Below, piece after piece: positions 34,118 to 44,706 of a stretch of 64,000 nt of DNA. The position numbers were made by a program, and so were the translations under genes. Under the pieces are notes generated by a model, which was not told where the DNA came from, ran no database searches, and saw only the letters and a list, made by a program, of their open reading frames with translations. The stretch is from positions 1-64,000 of the forward strand of contig JAKEKT010000129.1 in assembly GCA_021495925.1 (NCBI GenBank). The letters are read 5' to 3'. Source of the stretch: Diplodia intermedia (lineage: Eukaryota; Ascomycota; Dothideomycetes; Botryosphaeriales; Botryosphaeriaceae). Position 1 is the stretch's first letter. Each line of letters begins with the position of its first letter.

Positions 34118-35086
34118 TCACCCTACTACTATTGCTACTCCTCCACAGCGGCTGGCTCTACGCCACTCGAGCTCTCTTGCAGCCGCTTCCTGCTGCCGCT
34201 TTGGCTGCTTTTTCTTTTGGTCCCGGCAGGCACCTACCCGGTGACCAGAACTGGCGCAGTAAAGGCACTTACCCTCCCGGAAGCGCCGCATCCATGTTTC
34301 ATTGTTCAGAGGGGGACCGACACGGATGATGTATTGGAGGGCGATTCTCCGGTCGGTGCCGTATTGGTAGCCACGGGCGCGGTGGCAAGGAGAGGGAAGA
34401 CGGGGCGAGGGGTAGAAGGTTTGAGGCGGGGGAGAGCCGTACGCCGGCCCTTGATATTGATGCCATGGTTGTTGTTGTGGTGGCGGCGGTAGTGGTGCTT
34501 GCGAGTATTGTGGCGGCATGACTGCTTCCAGGGGCACAAGTGTGGGATATTCGGGGTAGCCTAGCGCTCCCGTTTGGTGGCATAACAACATCGGGCTGTA
34601 GAAGTGAGGGTAGAAGGGCGGCCTCACGCCTACCCAGAGTGGCAGCCACCGGCACTGATCCTGGTAGTGCTGGTGCTGGTAGAACCACCAACACCACGCC
34701 TCCTCCGGTCGCAACTGTGGTGGCTGGGACTGTTGCGGTTGCCGTTGCGGTCGCTGTTGTGGCTGCTGTTGCGGTCGCTGTTGTGGCTGCTGTTGCGGGA
34801 CGCTTTGGACAGCGGGGGCTTGACACTGCGTGTAGGTGCCGTGGTCGCGGGAATCTTGGTGAGGAGGAATGGCGGCCGGAGAGGCTGGCGGTTGATAGCC
34901 ATTAATGTATGGGAAGAGGCCGTGGTGTTCGACGAGTCGGGGAGGAGCGGTGGCCGGGCGGGGGATTGTGGCTACAGAAGGCCGGAGCGGTGTTGTTTGA
35001 TTGCTGGGATGTTCTGTAAGCTGGCCTTCCGGGCCCATTAGTATGGATGAGCTTGGTTGGTACTCCTTATCTTCAAGAATAGGCAT
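34118..35086 (-). CDS. Gln/Pro-rich protein with gag-like CCHC zinc knuckle
   Basis: An intronless frame of 322 residues. The N-terminal two thirds are disordered and rich in Q, P and Y, including a tandem stretch of QQPQQRP-type units (residues about 97-120) and many aromatic residues. Near residue 278 is a perfect retroviral-type zinc knuckle, C-x2-C-x4-H-x4-C (CLYCASSGHRVGAC), preceded by MRRFREGK and followed by a basic tail. The phrase (R)xEGxCLYCxxxGHxxxxC is typical of Ty3/gypsy Gag. No protease, reverse transcriptase or long terminal repeats flank it, so it is either a decayed or domesticated Gag fragment or an unrelated RNA-binding protein. Function not assignable. Confidence 0.6.
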   Translation of the reverse strand: MPILEDKEYQPSSSILMGPEGQLTEHPSNQTTPLRPSVATIPRPATAPPRLVEHHGLFPYINGYQPPASPAAIPPHQDSRDHGTYTQCQAPAVQSVPQQQPQQRPQQQPQQRPQRQPQQSQPPQLRPEEAWCWWFYQHQHYQDQCRWLPLWVGVRPPFYPHFYSPMLLCHQTGALGYPEYPTLVPLEAVMPPQYSQAPLPPPPQQQPWHQYQGPAYGSPPPQTFYPSPRLPSPCHRARGYQYGTDRRIALQYIIRVGPPLNNETWMRRFREGKCLYCASSGHRVGACRDQKKKQPKRQQEAAARELEWRRASRCGGVAIVVG

Positions 35087-37036
35087 GATAGCTTTCTAAA
35101 CTGCTTATTTGCCACGTCTTATTAGCCGAATCGATAGCCGGGGGCTGTCGATGGGAGGTTCAGCGAAGATGGAGAAGAGAATTTCGATAGAGCAGTTTGC
35201 TTATAAGTCAGGAGTGCGGCAAATATGGATTCATGACCTCTAGATCCTTAGTTGAGTCCGCTCACAGTACCACAGTTCGAAATCGAATATCTCGCCTCTA
35301 AACCGGCAATGCAGCCCAGTAGGAAAAACGAAATAGTCAATGCTACCACAACCTAGTATTTAATCTATTTGACTCTCGTTGCTAGAGAGGTTGTACGATA
35401 ATTCATCAGTCAGTTTTGGTGCAGCCCAGTGCATACACACATGCGAGTTTGTCCCTCACAAGGCCCGCAGTAAGTAGAATTCAAGCCGCTCCGAGGGGCC
35501 GAGATAGGGGTCCTCCTTGAACCGTGGTAACAGAAGCGCATGTACCTCGGGTCAGCCACAGCTGCGCCTTTGATGCTGCAGTGTGTGCATTTGAGTGTGA
35601 GGGCAGGATCACCAAAGGTGCTACTGGTAGTGCTTTCTTCGGCGCTCGGGCTCATTATTTCGACTGCTGTACGGCCATGGAGTTCAACACGCCAAGTTTG
35701 CGCTCTCAGGCCTGCGGGACGCCGGCCGGTCTCACGATGCAAAGAGTGGTCGAGACGTGTGCACGCAGCTGTCACATGGAGGATGTCAAACAAAGACTTG
35801 AACAGGGAGACATTCGAAAGCATAACGAGTTCGGAATTGTCTACTTGATAGTTGCATGGACACATTTCCAGCTGTATAGAAGGAGAAGGACAGCAAATCT
35901 AGCATGGAACAAAAGCTGTGAGCACTGTAAAGGATGTGGCTTTACTGTCACCATGTCAGCAAGCCAAAAAAATATTTCACAAATAATCGACGAGGGAGAA
36001 GTTTCAACCATGTTCGAGCTGCGAGTAGTGCAGGCAGTGACCTGCACAAGAGCGAAAAGCGCCACCGTTGCGACTCTTGAAAAGGAGACTGGGGATTTTC
36101 AAAGCGCGCAGAGAGATGGTAGACAAGTGAGGGATGGTATTGGCGGAAGGAAGGGCAAGCAGCGGCCACGACTTTCTCACTCGCTACCGGAGACCCCGCA
36201 CGACGCGCTGAGAACGCGTTTGTTCGACCTCATCCTCTCTCTCCCCTCATCATCCATTGCCTCCGTCCCCGCTCGCGCTCGTCAATGCCTGTGACATGCG
36301 CGCTGGCATCCACCCATGCTGATGAAGCCGGTGTCTTGGTCCATGTACATCTCATCTTACCTTTGCATTCCAGCAGCGGGTGTCGTCTCCGTCGCGGCCT
36401 GGAACATGTGGCTTGCTGGATGCTGCAGCAAGGGCGTCGCTCTCAGCCTGGCCTCTCGCCTCCGCCGGATTCGGCCTCTTTCTGCGTGAGCCCGTTTGAG
36501 ACAAGATGCAGCCACCTCGCAAAGCAGTCTACCCCGTGAAAGAGCTGGGGAAAGCTTGTCGTTTGCGTGGACAAACCAGCCAAGAGGGAGGTGGTTCCGG
36601 CCATGGCCTCTGACTCCGCGGAACGCTCGAAGCCCTTCTGCCGGTTCTTGTGCAACCATCGGCGAACCGCTGGTTCATCGTTGATCCGACTTCTCCTGAG
36701 AAATCGTTTCAGCTAGTTGCCTATCCATACGAAGCGTACGGCTAATACGGCACGCGCAGAGACCTGCAAGTCTTGGCGACTCCTGCTCGAGCTCGCTGCT
36801 TATGTCTGGAAGCAGAGTCTGCTCTCTAAGCCAATGCGGAAAATCCAGCAGTGCTCGCTGGCATTGTCCTCCGCCCTCCAGTCGTCATACATCGCTCTTC
36901 GCAATCACGCTTGTCCTTCGTTCATGCTTGAGCTATAGTGACGACTGCAGCACAAATCCACTTGGCAACAGACCATCCTGTCCAGCTTTCGCGCCTGCAA
37001 GCTTTCACTATGAGCCGGTGCTTGCGTTGAGCAACA
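35087..37036. other. Intergenic region upstream of histidine kinase
   Basis: About 1.95 kb. From 35.1 to 35.4 kb it is AT-rich. From 35.4 to 36.3 kb open frames overlap on both strands (256 codons + at 35524, 151 codons Cys-rich - at 35410) with no recognised domain, so at most one is real. From 36.3 to 37.0 kb nothing is recognised; it should contain the kinase promoter and leader. Confidence 0.4.
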
Positions 37037-40000
37037 ATGAACTGCAGTACATCTCGGGACCGGGAGACCTACAGGTGATGCCACAACTCACAGCTACCGC
37101 AAATACACACTGACAAGTCTGTTGGCCAGGTTCTACCAGGCTGCCATAAATGCACTCGAGCTTCGTCTCGTCGAGGACGCGCCGGGATGCACCGTGCCCC
37201 CGGTGGGCTTCGTCCCGCGGCCTTGCAAAGACACGGCTTTGACAGCCTTTGCCCAGCTCGGTGCCCTGCGTCTGAATGCCAACCGCGGCTTGATATCCTT
37301 GCTGGACGGCAAGTATCAATACATACTTGCTGAGGCGACCCGAACACTCTCATTGCTTCCGACTGTAGAGCCGGACCCGAACGACAATCTGTGGCTGGGG
37401 AGCGTCATCATTTCGCGGAGCAAAGGCGTTTGCGAACACGTCCTGAGCTTAGGAGATGTGATCCAAGGTCCTATCAGTATCGAATCCGACATTCCGGCAG
37501 TGGTAATCAAAGATCTCGCCAAGGATCCGCGCTTTGTGGACAGGTCATACGTCCTCGATGATCCAAAGGTTCGGTTCTATGCTGGTGTTCCGCTGCGTAG
37601 CCCTTGGGGAAAGATCATAGGCGCCTTCTGCGTCTTCGGACATGAGCCTCGAGATGGCTTGACGCAGGAGCAGCTCATCGCTCTCCAAGGAATCGCCACC
37701 ACAGTCATGGCATATCTTGAAACCAGCAAAGCCAAGGAGGGTCACCGAAGGTATGAACAGATGCTACATGGCTTGACATCTTTCGTTACGGGAGATACGT
37801 CCATGCAATCACTCGACGGTTCACAACGCGCCCCTTTTGGACGACCGCCTCCGGTCCAGCAACATTCCAGCAGTAGCGTCAATGCGGGCAGCAGCTCTGA
37901 GGATCTAGGAAGACCGATGGCAGTTGTACGAAACACGCCACCTCCTATGATTCAGAGCTCAAAAGGCAAGAAAAGACCTCGAGTCCTCAGCACATCCACT
38001 TTTACGGCTCGCAAAAGGTCAACCACGAGTCTTCAGGAGACCATGCTCCCGTCGGGTTCCAAAAACATGTTCTCGAGAGCTGCCAGCATCATGCGGGAAA
38101 GCATTGACCTGTGTGGCTGCGTTATATTCGACGCTTCGGTTGCGACTTACGGCGCAGCCATCGATTCGCCCTATCCAGAGCGCTCCGCTGAATCTCAGTT
38201 GGACTCGTCGCCAAAGACGTCGCCGGCAGCTTCTAACAACGATCACGGGAGCCACGGACTTTCACCAAATGAAGAGTACTTTAGGATCGGAACGCAGACA
38301 TCGAGCTCGGACGGGGACGGCCTGTCCGATAAAAAGATGTGCGAGATCCTCGGGGTTTCCCTGAAGGAGAGTACAGGCATGCCGATCAACGACCCTGAAG
38401 CGTTCTGTCCCGATCTTGCGGAAAAGGATCTCAAGAAGCTGCTGAAGAAGTTCCCCTCGGGGCACATCTTCAATGTTTCTTCGGCAGGAGAAATATCCTC
38501 GTCTCAATCGTCCGACAGTCCGCCAGAGATGGCCCCTAAATCGAAAGCCGCCGACTGCACAGATCCGAAAGCGCGGGTGTCAAGGAGAGTTCTTGGGGGC
38601 AAAGAGAACCGCCTGCTCCAAAAGCTGCTCGAGGTCGCACCACGGGCGAGGAGCATAGCTATTCTGCCTCTTTGGGACTATCAGCGGAACAGATGGTTTG
38701 CAGGTTGTCTCTGCTGGACGACAGAGCCGAGCCGGCTCCTTTATCCAGACGTCGACCTTATCTATCTCCAGGCCTTCGGCAACAGCATTATGATGGAGCT
38801 CTCCCGACTTGATGCCATCACTTCCGACCGGGCAAAAACAACCTTTGTGGCGTCTATCTCGCATGAGCTTAGGTGCCCGCTACATGGAATACTCGGCGGC
38901 GTACAATTCCTGCAGGATACTCCTCTCGATACCTACCAAGCCGGCATGCTGGACTCTGTGGCCATGTGTGGGAAGACCTTGCTGGATACGATTGACCATG
39001 TTCTTGATTTTGCCAAGATCAACACTTTCACGAGGCAGCCCTTGAAGGATTCTAGCAGTCGTCGACAGGAGCCGATAGATTTGACGGTGCGCAAAGGCAG
39101 CCAAAGTCTGAGTGAGCCGGCGAATCTATTCGCAAACATCGACTTGGCCATGCTTACAGAAGAGGTTATTGAGGCTGTGTTTGTTGGCCATAGCCATCTG
39201 GGAGCTTCCATCAGACTTGAGAAGATGGAAGACCAAGCCAAGACGGTGAGCAACATCTGTCGAGAGCACATCAGAGTGACCAGTCCCAAACTAGTGCTGA
39301 CTTGTAGTAGTGGCCGTCACCTGGGATGAAATCTCAAGCTGGCAATCTCAAAAGGGAGAGCGACAAGGCCGTCCGCTTAGTCCTGGACATCCCTCACCGA
39401 CGAGACTGGTCCGTTACCACGCAGCCAGGTGCGTGGAGAAGAGTCGTCATGAATCTTGTCGGCAACGCTCTCAAGTACACAAAATCTGGATACATTCGAG
39501 TATCGATGCGGACGAGACAAGCTGAGCTTGGCCCCCGCCAAGAGTCCAATAGTATCGACGTCACGCTGGTGGTTTCGGACAGTGGGAAGGGTATGTCAAG
39601 CGAGTACTTGAGAAGCGGCGTGTGGCGGCCATTCTCCCAGGAGGACTCATTCTCACCCGGGACCGGCCTTGGTCTGAGCATCGTGCGTCAAATCGTCCAA
39701 GGCCTGAAAGGCACTATCGATCTGAAGAGTGAGGTGCAAGTGGGTACTGAAGTGAGGGTTAACCTCAGCCTTCCGCTTGCGGAAAGTCCGCGAGAAACGG
39801 ACGACGACGACCGTTACCTCCTCCTTGCCGCTTCTAAAATGCGCAACCGTGCAGTATGCATCCTCGAGACAGCGAGTCTAGGTGATCTCGACCACTCGGT
39901 CCCTACGGTTCGGAAAGGCCGACGCGAGCTTGCTGTTGCCCTATCAAAAACGTTGAAGGGATGGTTCGGAGCCAATGCGGTCGTCTCAAATCTGTTTACA

Positions 40001-41240
40001 GCGCTTTCCACAGACGTCATCATTTGTCTCGAGCCCCAGCTGGACTTACTGACAACGCTGAAAGGCATGAAGTCACCAGAGAACAAGCCGCTGGTTATAT
40101 TCATCGTCCTACACGCCGCGGAGGCGACAGCGCTACGGTCCGACCCACGTGTCCTTAGCAGTAGGCTCACTGTTGACATAATAACCCAGCCGTAAGTATA
40201 ACATCAAGAGCGTACAGCAGGCAGCCTGGTCTGACCTAACCGGCTCGACTACATACAGATGCGGGCCCCGTAAACTAGCAAAAGCGCTCACTCAGGATCT
40301 GGACCGCCGTGGCAAGCGAACACCCTTGACTAGCACGCCTTTAAATTCTCCAACAGGGAACGAATCGCCAGTCAGGGAATGGAAGAGTCCGAACTGGCTG
40401 CCGACGCACTTGGGAAACGCTCAATCCAGCTCTCGCGCAAGGTCGAACTCGTATGACTGTTCGCTCCCACAGACATGACTTCCTCACTAATCGAGAGAAA
40501 TGCCTCAGCATCATTGACCCCGACACGATACCGCGGACTCTTGTTGAGAAGTATCCTGCCGATACCTCCGTGCAAGAGCCGCCAACCACCACTCATCTTC
40601 GCATATTGCTGGTAGACGGTAAGACCCTGGCGTTTTGGCAGATTCTTTTCCATCTATACTGATACTTCTCACAGATAACCGAATCAATCTCTCCGTAGGT
40701 CGAGCCGTCACCCGCACAAGCATTACATTCTAGCACTTTGAGTTAACACACACATCAACAGCTCCTCACGGCCTTCATGCGCCGCTACAACTTTGACTAT
40801 CAAGAAGCCATGAATGGCCTCCAAGCCGTCGAGACGTACAAGCGGGACGGCGGACATTTCGACTACGTGTTAATGGGTATGTCTCTGCCCCCACCTTCCG
40901 CATTCTACCACCCGCCCTTCTCTAACCACACGTCACGTCTCCGCACCCCCACACAGACCTCACGATGCCAGTCATGGACGGCATGGCGGCAACGCGCGAG
41001 ATCCGCCGGCACGAGCAGCGCGAGGGCCTGCGGCCAACCATAGTCATCGCGCTGACGGGCCTCGCGTCGGCCGCGGCGCGCGTCGACGCGCTCAACAGCG
41101 GCATCAACTTCTTCCTCACCAAGCCCGTCAAGTTCCAGGCCCTGCACCAGATGCTGAAGGGCGTGGCTGCCGGTGCCGGTGCGGCGGGAATGACGTCGTC
41201 GCCGCCGCTTTCGCCGCAGCAGCAGCAGTCATATCACTGA
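37037..41240 (+). CDS. Hybrid histidine kinase with GAF domain
   Basis: Eight exons, 37037-37074, 37130-39245, 39311-40191, 40259-40450, 40509-40618, 40675-40694, 40762-40876 and 40957-41240, give 1251 residues. The order is: GAF domain (about 35-205, with TAFAQLGALRLNANRGLISL and FYAGVPLRSPWGKIIGAFCV), a long Ser-rich linker, HisKA with the H-box SHELRCPLHG (His at about 591), HATPase with NLVGNALKYT, DSGKGM, FSQED and GTGLGLS, and a C-terminal receiver (about 1105-1225) with LRILLVDDN, MDLTMPVMDG (acceptor Asp about 1158), ALTG and FLTKPVK. All phosphorelay residues are present. No membrane span is obvious, so it is probably a cytoplasmic sensor. The first coding exon is only 38 bases (MNCSTSRDRETYR); without it the frame has no ATG. 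Ligand unknown. Confidence 0.92.
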
Positions 41241-43611
41241 ACTAAAGATTGATAACGATGGACGTATGGGAGAAGGATGAGGACAGGCGATTTTTTTTCT
41301 ATTTCTGTGGATGGTAGAGGGAGAAAAAAAAAGGGTAGCTGGGGGGACTACCGTAGGGTTTCTTTCTTTGGCCAGAGATTGGTACGCTTGCATAGGGTTA
41401 GTGTGGGGTGCATTGCGCGCGTTGCAACACAAGGTAGGAGCGCAGCATAGGCCGGGGCCCTCTCGTTATCTACTCAGGCATTCCATGGGACGGTTGTAGA
41501 TGTAGTCCCGTCCTGACTTTTGCCTTTAGTAATAAAGCAGTCAGATCTCAGTATCTTTGGTTTGCTGACGGGCTTTGATCTTGATTCGTGGGCTTCTCCG
41601 GCAAAGCAGTTTAGTTCCCGTCCACCAAGCACATGCCCACGTCTTCTCCTCCCACGCGTTTTCTCCTAGTGGTTTTCCTTGGGGAAATCCAGCAGGCGAG
41701 TAGGTTCGGGGGACAGAGAGAATCCAAACATGCAAGGACGCCGACAAATCCTGAGGCAAACCATCGTCATCGTCACGGAAATGGAGTTGTTCCCCATCTC
41801 CTCAAGCCAGGCTGGACCCTATCCCCCGCTCCCCGCCCATGGAATCAACTAGCGGTACACTAATTAGGGCTCACCAGCTCCGTCACGAGCGCGTGCGCGA
41901 GCGTTACCAAGAACCAAGGCTTCACCCGCTGACACCTCCCATCGCCCACACACAAGTGCTGACTTTGATGATGCTGACGACGATGGACCATTTCCCATGC
42001 TAAGCCTAGACTCTTGGATCGCATCGTCAAGAAAGCCACACACGAACAGGAAAGAAAGAAGAAAAGAGGTAACATTGGAGAGAGCGATCAGGCAACCCGA
42101 CGCAACAGCAAAGGGGAGGGGAGGGGGGGGGAAAGAAAGAAAAAAAGACAAACGCAGATCTCTCCAGCCTCAGGCAGCAAAGGTGGCACAGCCAGCCAGC
42201 CAGCCAGTCCCGGCGGGGGTGGGCGCGCGCGTTGGCACGCAAAGCCCTATACACACACATACGGGGCCAGCCAACGACACACCTGGGAGGCGGTCGAGGC
42301 TACTCCCGGTTTTTTCCCCCCCTCCCGGTGACACAAACACACGCGTACACGCGCACACACACACACACAAACCTGCCACACACCTGCATCCAGCTCTCTC
42401 AAATTCCCCCGGAAAATACATATACCCCCCCACCCCCACCCCACCCAATTGCGCCATATGGGGCACACGATATAGAAAAACAAGCAATCGTACAAAGTCG
42501 CACCGAACCGCTGCAGTAGTAGCGGCGGCGGCAGGTGGCCGCTTTCAATCCGTTTCGCCCCGCGTCCCGCGTCCCGCCGTCGCACTCGAGAGCTGGCTGC
42601 AATGCAGGTCGCCGGCCTGCCATCCCGCTGTCGCTCCGCGGGTGGTTGCTTCGGGGGAGGGGGAAAGAGGAAAGGGAGAGACGGAGAGAGAGAGAGAGAC
42701 AGAGAGGGAAAGAGGGGGGGAAAGCGGTGGGTGGCTCAGGTACCCCGGGTGCGACGCGACTTAGGCCTTCTTCTTTTCTGCGAATCGGTTGGTTGCCTGG
42801 GGTTGTTGTTGTGGGGAATCGGTGGCAGCCTGGTGGGAGAGAGAGGTTTGAGTGGTACTGATGCAGTTCAGCCAAAGTCACTGCTTGCACGTTTCGAGCC
42901 GAAATGATCAGTTATCTGTGAAGTGAGAGCGACACGAGAGCGAGAGCGACACACTCGCTCGTTTCTTTTTTCTGCTTTCGAGCAGCGCCATGTGGGTGAC
43001 GGCGGATAGGCGTGGTTAGGTCATACCGAGGGCATGGGTTCGTGGAACGTCGAAGGGGGTCGCGAAGTTTTATTGGTTTTGGGACGGGGTGACTTTGTCT
43101 TTCTTCGATGCTTCAGCTTTTGCAACCGTGAAGGGATGATGTCGAACGACATGGTAGGCGTCTGAGTAAGTGTGAGGAATGTACAGGTATGCCCGAGAAG
43201 ACTTGGGCGGATGGACATATCGTGATGCGAGCCTAACATGGAAGCGAGATTGTCCTGGAATTGAAATTATACGTTATGTTATCCTACTAATTTACGGTAT
43301 TTCGTACCTCTCACGCGACCGTTGATGCGTCTGCTCCACCGAATACGAAGTACGCTGTGCGTGGGCGCGCCCATTCAATCGCAGACCGCAGAGTGCGGTG
43401 CGGGCTTCTGTACAGAAAGAAACGCGTAACCAAAAGAAGATCCGGCAGCAGCCGGCGAAAATAGCGACGAAGAAAGATCCATCGATACCGTGTGCACCGA
43501 ACACCTCATCCCATCCAAGCCCAGAAACACCAATGAAAATGCCATCCAAGAAACGTGACCGGCATAAACTCCGTCCGAGATGGCTAAGAAGAAATCACGC
43601 GCGCGTAGCGT
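41241..43611. other. Gene-free region with clustered low-complexity DNA
   Basis: About 2.4 kb with no supported gene. Between 42.1 and 42.75 kb it carries in series a purine tract with G8 and A/G runs (about 42105-42150), CAGC repeats (42183-42205), a CA-repeat (about 42330-42395), a C-rich CCCCCACCCCCACC tract (42424-42446) and a GA-rich tract (about 42650-42725). ORFs across it are compositional. Confidence 0.6.
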
Positions 43612-44706
43612 TTAGCGATAATTCCCCATCTCAATCTCCTGCCGTCGCTCTTCTCTGCTCTTCGCTCTTGGCTCGCCCCCTACTGTCCTGTCATCGGGTC
43701 TCCCTCTTCTGCCATCGTACGAGTGTCCGTTGCCGTAGCTTCCACTTCTTGTCCGAGTGGTGGCATAGTATTCGTGCAGTGTCCGCGGCGGGCTCATCAG
43801 GATCCCGCGGCTATCCGAGTGCTGATGGTGTCTCATGGAGCGGTTGCGACGGGCATTGGGGCTGTTTTCGCCATCTGATTCTTCACCATAGGGCAATTGG
43901 ATGCGGAAAGTGCTCTGGCTGGCATCGGGCGAGGGGCCGGGGTCCTTGTTCATGAGGAGCATGGCCATTTGTTGGTTGACCAGATCGTCTTCAGTGGGTG
44001 GTATGTTGTGCTGCTCAGGCGGCGGCGAATAGTAGGGCGAGACACGCTTGACACTTGGGAACATGTTTGCAATCCAGTTCTCGTAGTATGTGCTGTTGTG
44101 CTGCCACATGTTGTTGGAGCGAGAGCTCAGGTGCTCGCGCAGACGCGCAATACGGCGGTTAGTGTAGATGAGGGCGATGCCGTAAGTCACCGTCATGCCA
44201 CCGGACAGAGCGACGGCGATGACGGAAGCGCGGTTCCAGGCGAAATTCGCGTACACCAGCCAGTTGTAAAAGACGGTTAGCAGGCCCAGGGCTGAGGATG
44301 CAAGAGCAGGCATGCATATAGACTCGGAACGGAATATCATCGACTTCACGGCGAAGCAGAGGAGGACGGTAAACGAGTATCCGGCGACCAGGAGGGCGAC
44401 GACGAAGATTGTTAGAAGACGTGCATCGCATCGTAGCGCGAAGTCGGGCTTGTCGTGGAAAAGCGGAGGAATGATAAGGTAACTGTGAGCGGGCGCGTGA
44501 GCCAGAGCGCAGACATAGAGAGCTATCGGAGACAACCTACCCTCCCAATATCATCCACGACGCGAGTAGCGCAATGAGGCGCCAATACCACTGGATGCTG
44601 TCAGTATGGCGACACAGGGCGAGCGGGGGGTACGCACGGCTATGGTGTAGTGCTCATTGTTCAGGTCGCTAACGGTCATGTACTGATGCTGCTCCTTGCG
44701 CGTCAT
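43612..44706 (-). CDS. Four-span fungal membrane protein of unknown function
   Basis: Exons 44706-44638, 44590-44541 and 44482-43612 encode 329 residues. The first exon gives a short hydrophilic start (MTRKEQHQYMTVSDLNNEHY). The second (50 bases) begins a hydrophobic segment, WYWRLIALLASWMILGG, which is completed across intron 2 into YLIIPPLFH. Further spans are LLTIFVVALLVAGYSFTVLL, ALASSALGLLTVFYNWLVYA and VIAVALSGGMTVTYGIALIY. The C-terminal 170 residues are soluble and rich in S, R, H and Y, ending in RREERRQEIEMGNYR-like charged sequence. Introns are 47 and 58 bases. I do not recognise a named family; the layout fits small uncharacterised fungal transmembrane proteins with a cytoplasmic tail. 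Confidence 0.8.

Noticed and set aside
35270..35300. tRNA-like GTTCGAAATC
   Set aside because: Resembles a T-loop, but no matching acceptor stem, D-arm or anticodon arm could be folded around it.
37122..37130. Histidine kinase starting at a TTG codon
   Set aside because: A spliced upstream ATG exon (37037-37074) keeps frame and supplies conserved residues, so a non-ATG start is not needed.
41997..42764. 255-codon frame through the low-complexity cluster
   Set aside because: Most of it translates simple repeats (poly-HT, RE repeats, PPPP), so it is not a believable protein.
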